A DNA stretch of 64,000 nucleotides, taken from contig JACRET010000005.1 in assembly GCA_016218105.1 (NCBI GenBank), forward strand, positions 175,446 through 239,445. The letters are read 5' to 3'. This document shows positions 62,163 to 64,000 of the stretch, one piece after another (the first letter of the stretch is position 1; every line of letters begins with the position of its first letter). Made by a program: the position numbers and the translations under genes. The stretch comes from Deltaproteobacteria bacterium. Lineage in GTDB: Bacteria > Desulfobacterota > GWC2-55-46. The notes beneath the pieces are model-generated. The model saw only the letters and a list, made by a program, of their open reading frames with translations, did no database searches and was not told the origin of the DNA.

Positions 62163-63488
62163 CTAGCTTAATTGCTCCTTATATTCCGGATAAAGCCTTT
62201 CGGCACACACAGGGCAGATACTATGGCTGAATTCCGCTTCAGAATGGCTCGCTATATATTTTTCAAGACCCTCCCAGTATCCTTTATCGTTCCGGATCTT
62301 TTTACAGGAGGCGCATATCGGCAGCAGCCCGCTCAGCAGTTTGACTTTATCAAGGGCGGCTTTAAGTTCAATGTTATATTTTTTCAACTCCTCTCTGCTT
62401 TCCATAAGCGCCTCTTCAGACCGCTTCCTTTCGGTCAGGTCATGATAGATAACCAGGTCGCGTTCACCGATTGAAGAGAAATAGAATATGACGTCGCGTA
62501 AAAAGCCCTGTTTGCATTTTACGAGCGCTTCTTGCGGCTCGATCGAGGTCTTGTCCTGTATCGCCTTATCCACGGCCTTGCTCCACCTTTCCTTTTCGGT
62601 ACGCTTATAGCCCCTCTCGGGCGCCACAAGCTGCCACCATTTATCAACCGTAGGGATATCGTCTACCGTGTATCCGAATACCTCCGTGAATTTCTTGTTT
62701 ACATAATGGATCTTGAGATTTTTCTCTGAAATCATCATCGGGAGCGGAGAGTTTTTTATCATCTCGTAGAGCATCTGTTCTCTTTTCCTCAGCTCATTTT
62801 CCGTCTCCTGTCTTGATTTTTCAATACGCTCGCGTTCGGCTATATTATTCAGCAATCTTTCCACTTCACGGGATTTCTGGTCAGGCAGCAATAACTCATC
62901 CGGCGGGACGTAATAAAAGTTTTTGCAAACCTGATTGCGATAGATCACCAATGGATGGGTGCGAACGACGTCCAGGATGACCTCAGGCTTGAATCTATTG
63001 AGATTGTACTGGCATATTGCCGAAACATCATTTTCAGGAAAGAAATAATTTAATTTGGCCTCATACTCGATCAGCCTTCCCGCGCCGGGGTCGCCGCCGA
63101 GCACCCATGTCATCTCTCCGGCAACTCTGAGCGAGGTAAAACCAGCCCCCTTTGCGGAGTCCGCAGCTTCCTTCAGGAACCGTATCATCCAGTCCGGGTC
63201 GAATGATCCCTGCTTCAAATACGCCTCACGTTTATGGAGCACCGCCAGCGCGCCAGACCTGACCGCGGTATCCGTATCGATCCCGGCCTTTCTCATCGCG
63301 TCCAGCACCTCTACTGACGTATTGTCGTCAGCTATATAAACGCATCTCTCCCCGCGCCCCAGACCTATTTGCATGAAAGGTATCGCAACCGCGAATTGCT
63401 CCTCCCTTGTCATGTAAATAAGGCAGATATGGTCATGAGTCTTGATTTTTTCGAGAGCATTAAAGAGTTCTTTCATTTCGTTAGCCAA
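62163..63488 (-). CDS. MEDS-PAS sensor protein with C-terminal Cys motif
   Basis: 441 aa, soluble. The N-terminal ~215 residues are a MEDS domain (DHICLIYMTREEQFAVAIPF; GERCVYIADDN; LRVAGEMTWVLGG; CQYNLNRFKPEVILDVVRTHP), known from the dichloromethane regulator DcmR and methanogen sensors. A coiled coil leads to a PAS domain (~250-370, NSPLPMMISEKNLKIHYVNKKFTEVFGY). A second coiled coil precedes ICASCKKIRNDKGYW and SHSICPVCAERLYPE, four Cys that suggest a zinc site. There is no kinase, cyclase or DNA-binding part, so it must act by protein contacts. Start is a TTG or the ATG four codons later. Confidence 0.85.
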   Translation of the reverse strand: MANEMKELFNALEKIKTHDHICLIYMTREEQFAVAIPFMQIGLGRGERCVYIADDNTSVEVLDAMRKAGIDTDTAVRSGALAVLHKREAYLKQGSFDPDWMIRFLKEAADSAKGAGFTSLRVAGEMTWVLGGDPGAGRLIEYEAKLNYFFPENDVSAICQYNLNRFKPEVILDVVRTHPLVIYRNQVCKNFYYVPPDELLLPDQKSREVERLLNNIAERERIEKSRQETENELRKREQMLYEMIKNSPLPMMISEKNLKIHYVNKKFTEVFGYTVDDIPTVDKWWQLVAPERGYKRTEKERWSKAVDKAIQDKTSIEPQEALVKCKQGFLRDVIFYFSSIGERDLVIYHDLTERKRSEEALMESREELKKYNIELKAALDKVKLLSGLLPICASCKKIRNDKGYWEGLEKYIASHSEAEFSHSICPVCAERLYPEYKEQLS

Positions 63489-63772
63489 AAGCTGATCTGC
63501 CAGCTTTATTTTTATTGAGCCTTTAACCGAATAATATCCTGTTTTTATTATAACATTTAAAGAAAGTACCTTCTTACAATTACGCCTTATTTTTTATGTC
63601 AGGATTAACGCCCGGCGCGAATAGACGGTGAGGGAAGAACAAATTCAGGGCGAAAAACTACCAGGCCTATACACTTATCCAATAGGAAACCACCCTAAAA
63701 CTACCATCTTTTTTACCACTTAATACCAGACAATACCGCTAAATACACATAAGACACCCCGGCGTAACCAAA
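63489..63772. other. A+T-rich gap upstream of the MEDS gene
   Basis: No gene is seen. The first ~80 bases next to the MEDS gene are A+T-rich and may hold its promoter. The rest is unremarkable (ACCACCCTAAAACTACC-like sequence). Confidence 0.45.
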
Positions 63773-63825
63773 ACAAAAAGGCCGTAATATCAGGGATTTT
63801 AAATAAAAACCTCGATATTACGGCC
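63773..63825 (-). terminator. Long hairpin terminator, minus strand
   Basis: A perfect 12-bp stem GATATTACGGCC / GGCCGTAATATC (63780-63825) around a 22-base loop. On the minus strand the stem is followed by TTTTTGTTTT. It would end a minus-strand transcript coming from beyond 63.8 kb. Confidence 0.7.
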
Positions 63826-63840
63826 TATTATCTTCTGGCG

Positions 63841-63963
63841 TCCCCACGGGGATTCATCTCGTCCATCCATGGACTCGACCCTTCGGGCTTCTGCTTCGCA
63901 GAAGTGCAATTTTGCTATCCTGCAAAATTGTCGAACCCTTCCGGGGTTCTCATCCCATGTGGG
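63841..63963 (-). ncRNA. Candidate structured RNA: chain of consecutive hairpins
   Basis: In about 120 bases there are at least seven back-to-back stems: TCCCC/GGGGA; GTCCAT/ATGGAC; CCC/GGG; CTTCTGC/GCAGAAG; CAATTTTGC/GCAAAATTG; GAACCC/GGGTTC; CCC/GGG. Read on the minus strand, several loops are GAA or end in GAA, and the transcript would run into the terminator at 63825-63773. It does not fold as a tRNA and I do not recognise an RNA family. It could also be a repeat-derived hairpin array. Confidence 0.4.
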
Positions 63964-63976
63964 GGACTCCAAATAC

Positions 63977-64000
63977 AAAAGGGGCCGCTTTCGCGGCCCC
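63977..64000 (-). terminator. GNRA-loop terminator at the window edge
   Basis: On the minus strand GGGGCCGC-GAAA-GCGGCCCC followed by TTTTG: an 8-bp GC stem with GAAA tetraloop, probably ending a gene beyond the window end. It directly precedes the hairpin chain. Confidence 0.65.

Noticed and set aside
63841..63963. Interrupted tRNA at the window end
   Set aside because: GGGATTC and CCCC segments resemble a T-arm, but no acceptor stem or anticodon arm can be formed.

Overview
The window (64 kb, about half G+C) looks like chromosome from an anaerobic or facultatively anaerobic Gram-negative bacterium. The protein families (HdrA/HdrBC/Flx flavin-Fe-S modules, soluble fumarate reductase, DUF3568 lipoprotein, many lipoproteins and multi-PAS kinases, long-form GyrB, leucine-type ABC transporter) suggest a Desulfobacterota ('deltaproteobacterial') or Nitrospirota lineage. 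This is inferred from gene content only; there is no rRNA to settle it. TTG starts behind good ribosome binding sites are common.

Layout. (1) 0.1-13.2 kb, minus strand: one long energy-metabolism operon, read as mdh, fumarase alpha, fumarase beta, hdrC, hdrB, [HNH and DUF559 nuclease genes], hdrA, mvhD/flxD, a 73-aa HicB-like protein, flxC, flxB, flxA, fumarate reductase Fe-S subunit, fumarate reductase flavoprotein. It encodes malate to fumarate to succinate plus a soluble NADH-linked, HdrA-containing electron transfer complex, so the window predicts a cytoplasmic, possibly electron-bifurcating fumarate reductase. A promoter with a TTGTATAC palindrome over its -10 lies upstream. (2) 13.7-23.5 kb: tRNA-Pro and tRNA-Arg, a small cytochrome c, a large lipoprotein, an AddAB-like helicase/nuclease pair and tRNA-His. 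(3) 23.7-28.7 kb: gyrB, an NYN-cold-shock fusion, tatC, tatA/B, and a universal stress protein. (4) 29-33.1 kb: a TPR membrane protein, a methyltransferase, and a methyltransferase-glycosyltransferase fusion. (5) 33.7-40.6 kb: nicotinate phosphoribosyltransferase, rhomboid protease, DUF3568 lipoprotein, a nitroreductase with an internal stop, thiol peroxidase, pirin, aldo/keto reductase, a PD-(D/E)XK-like protein, a Cys-rich small protein, and a HAD-like protein. (6) 41-49.1 kb: an OmpR-type two-component system beside a cytochrome b561, and an HD-GYP regulator coupled to a 1314-aa hybrid kinase. (7) 49.7-55 kb: GT-C type membrane proteins flanking an MscS channel with a cyclic-nucleotide-binding domain. 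(8) 55.4-63.5 kb: DUF2249-hemerythrin protein, cupin, livKHMGF, a small unknown, and a MEDS-PAS sensor.

Almost every gap longer than 200 bp is a mosaic of a few interspersed repeat families: family A (about 125 bp, long palindrome), family B (50-115 bp, GC hairpin plus a GCGCTCGCTATGCATATTC tail), family C (about 150 bp), and short GC-rich REP-like hairpins. One family B copy sits inside a family A copy, and REP hairpins in opposite orientation flank the DUF559 nuclease gene inside the hdr operon. The window ends in a dense chain of hairpins that may be a structured RNA on the minus strand. No rRNA, CRISPR array, intact insertion sequence or prophage was recognised.
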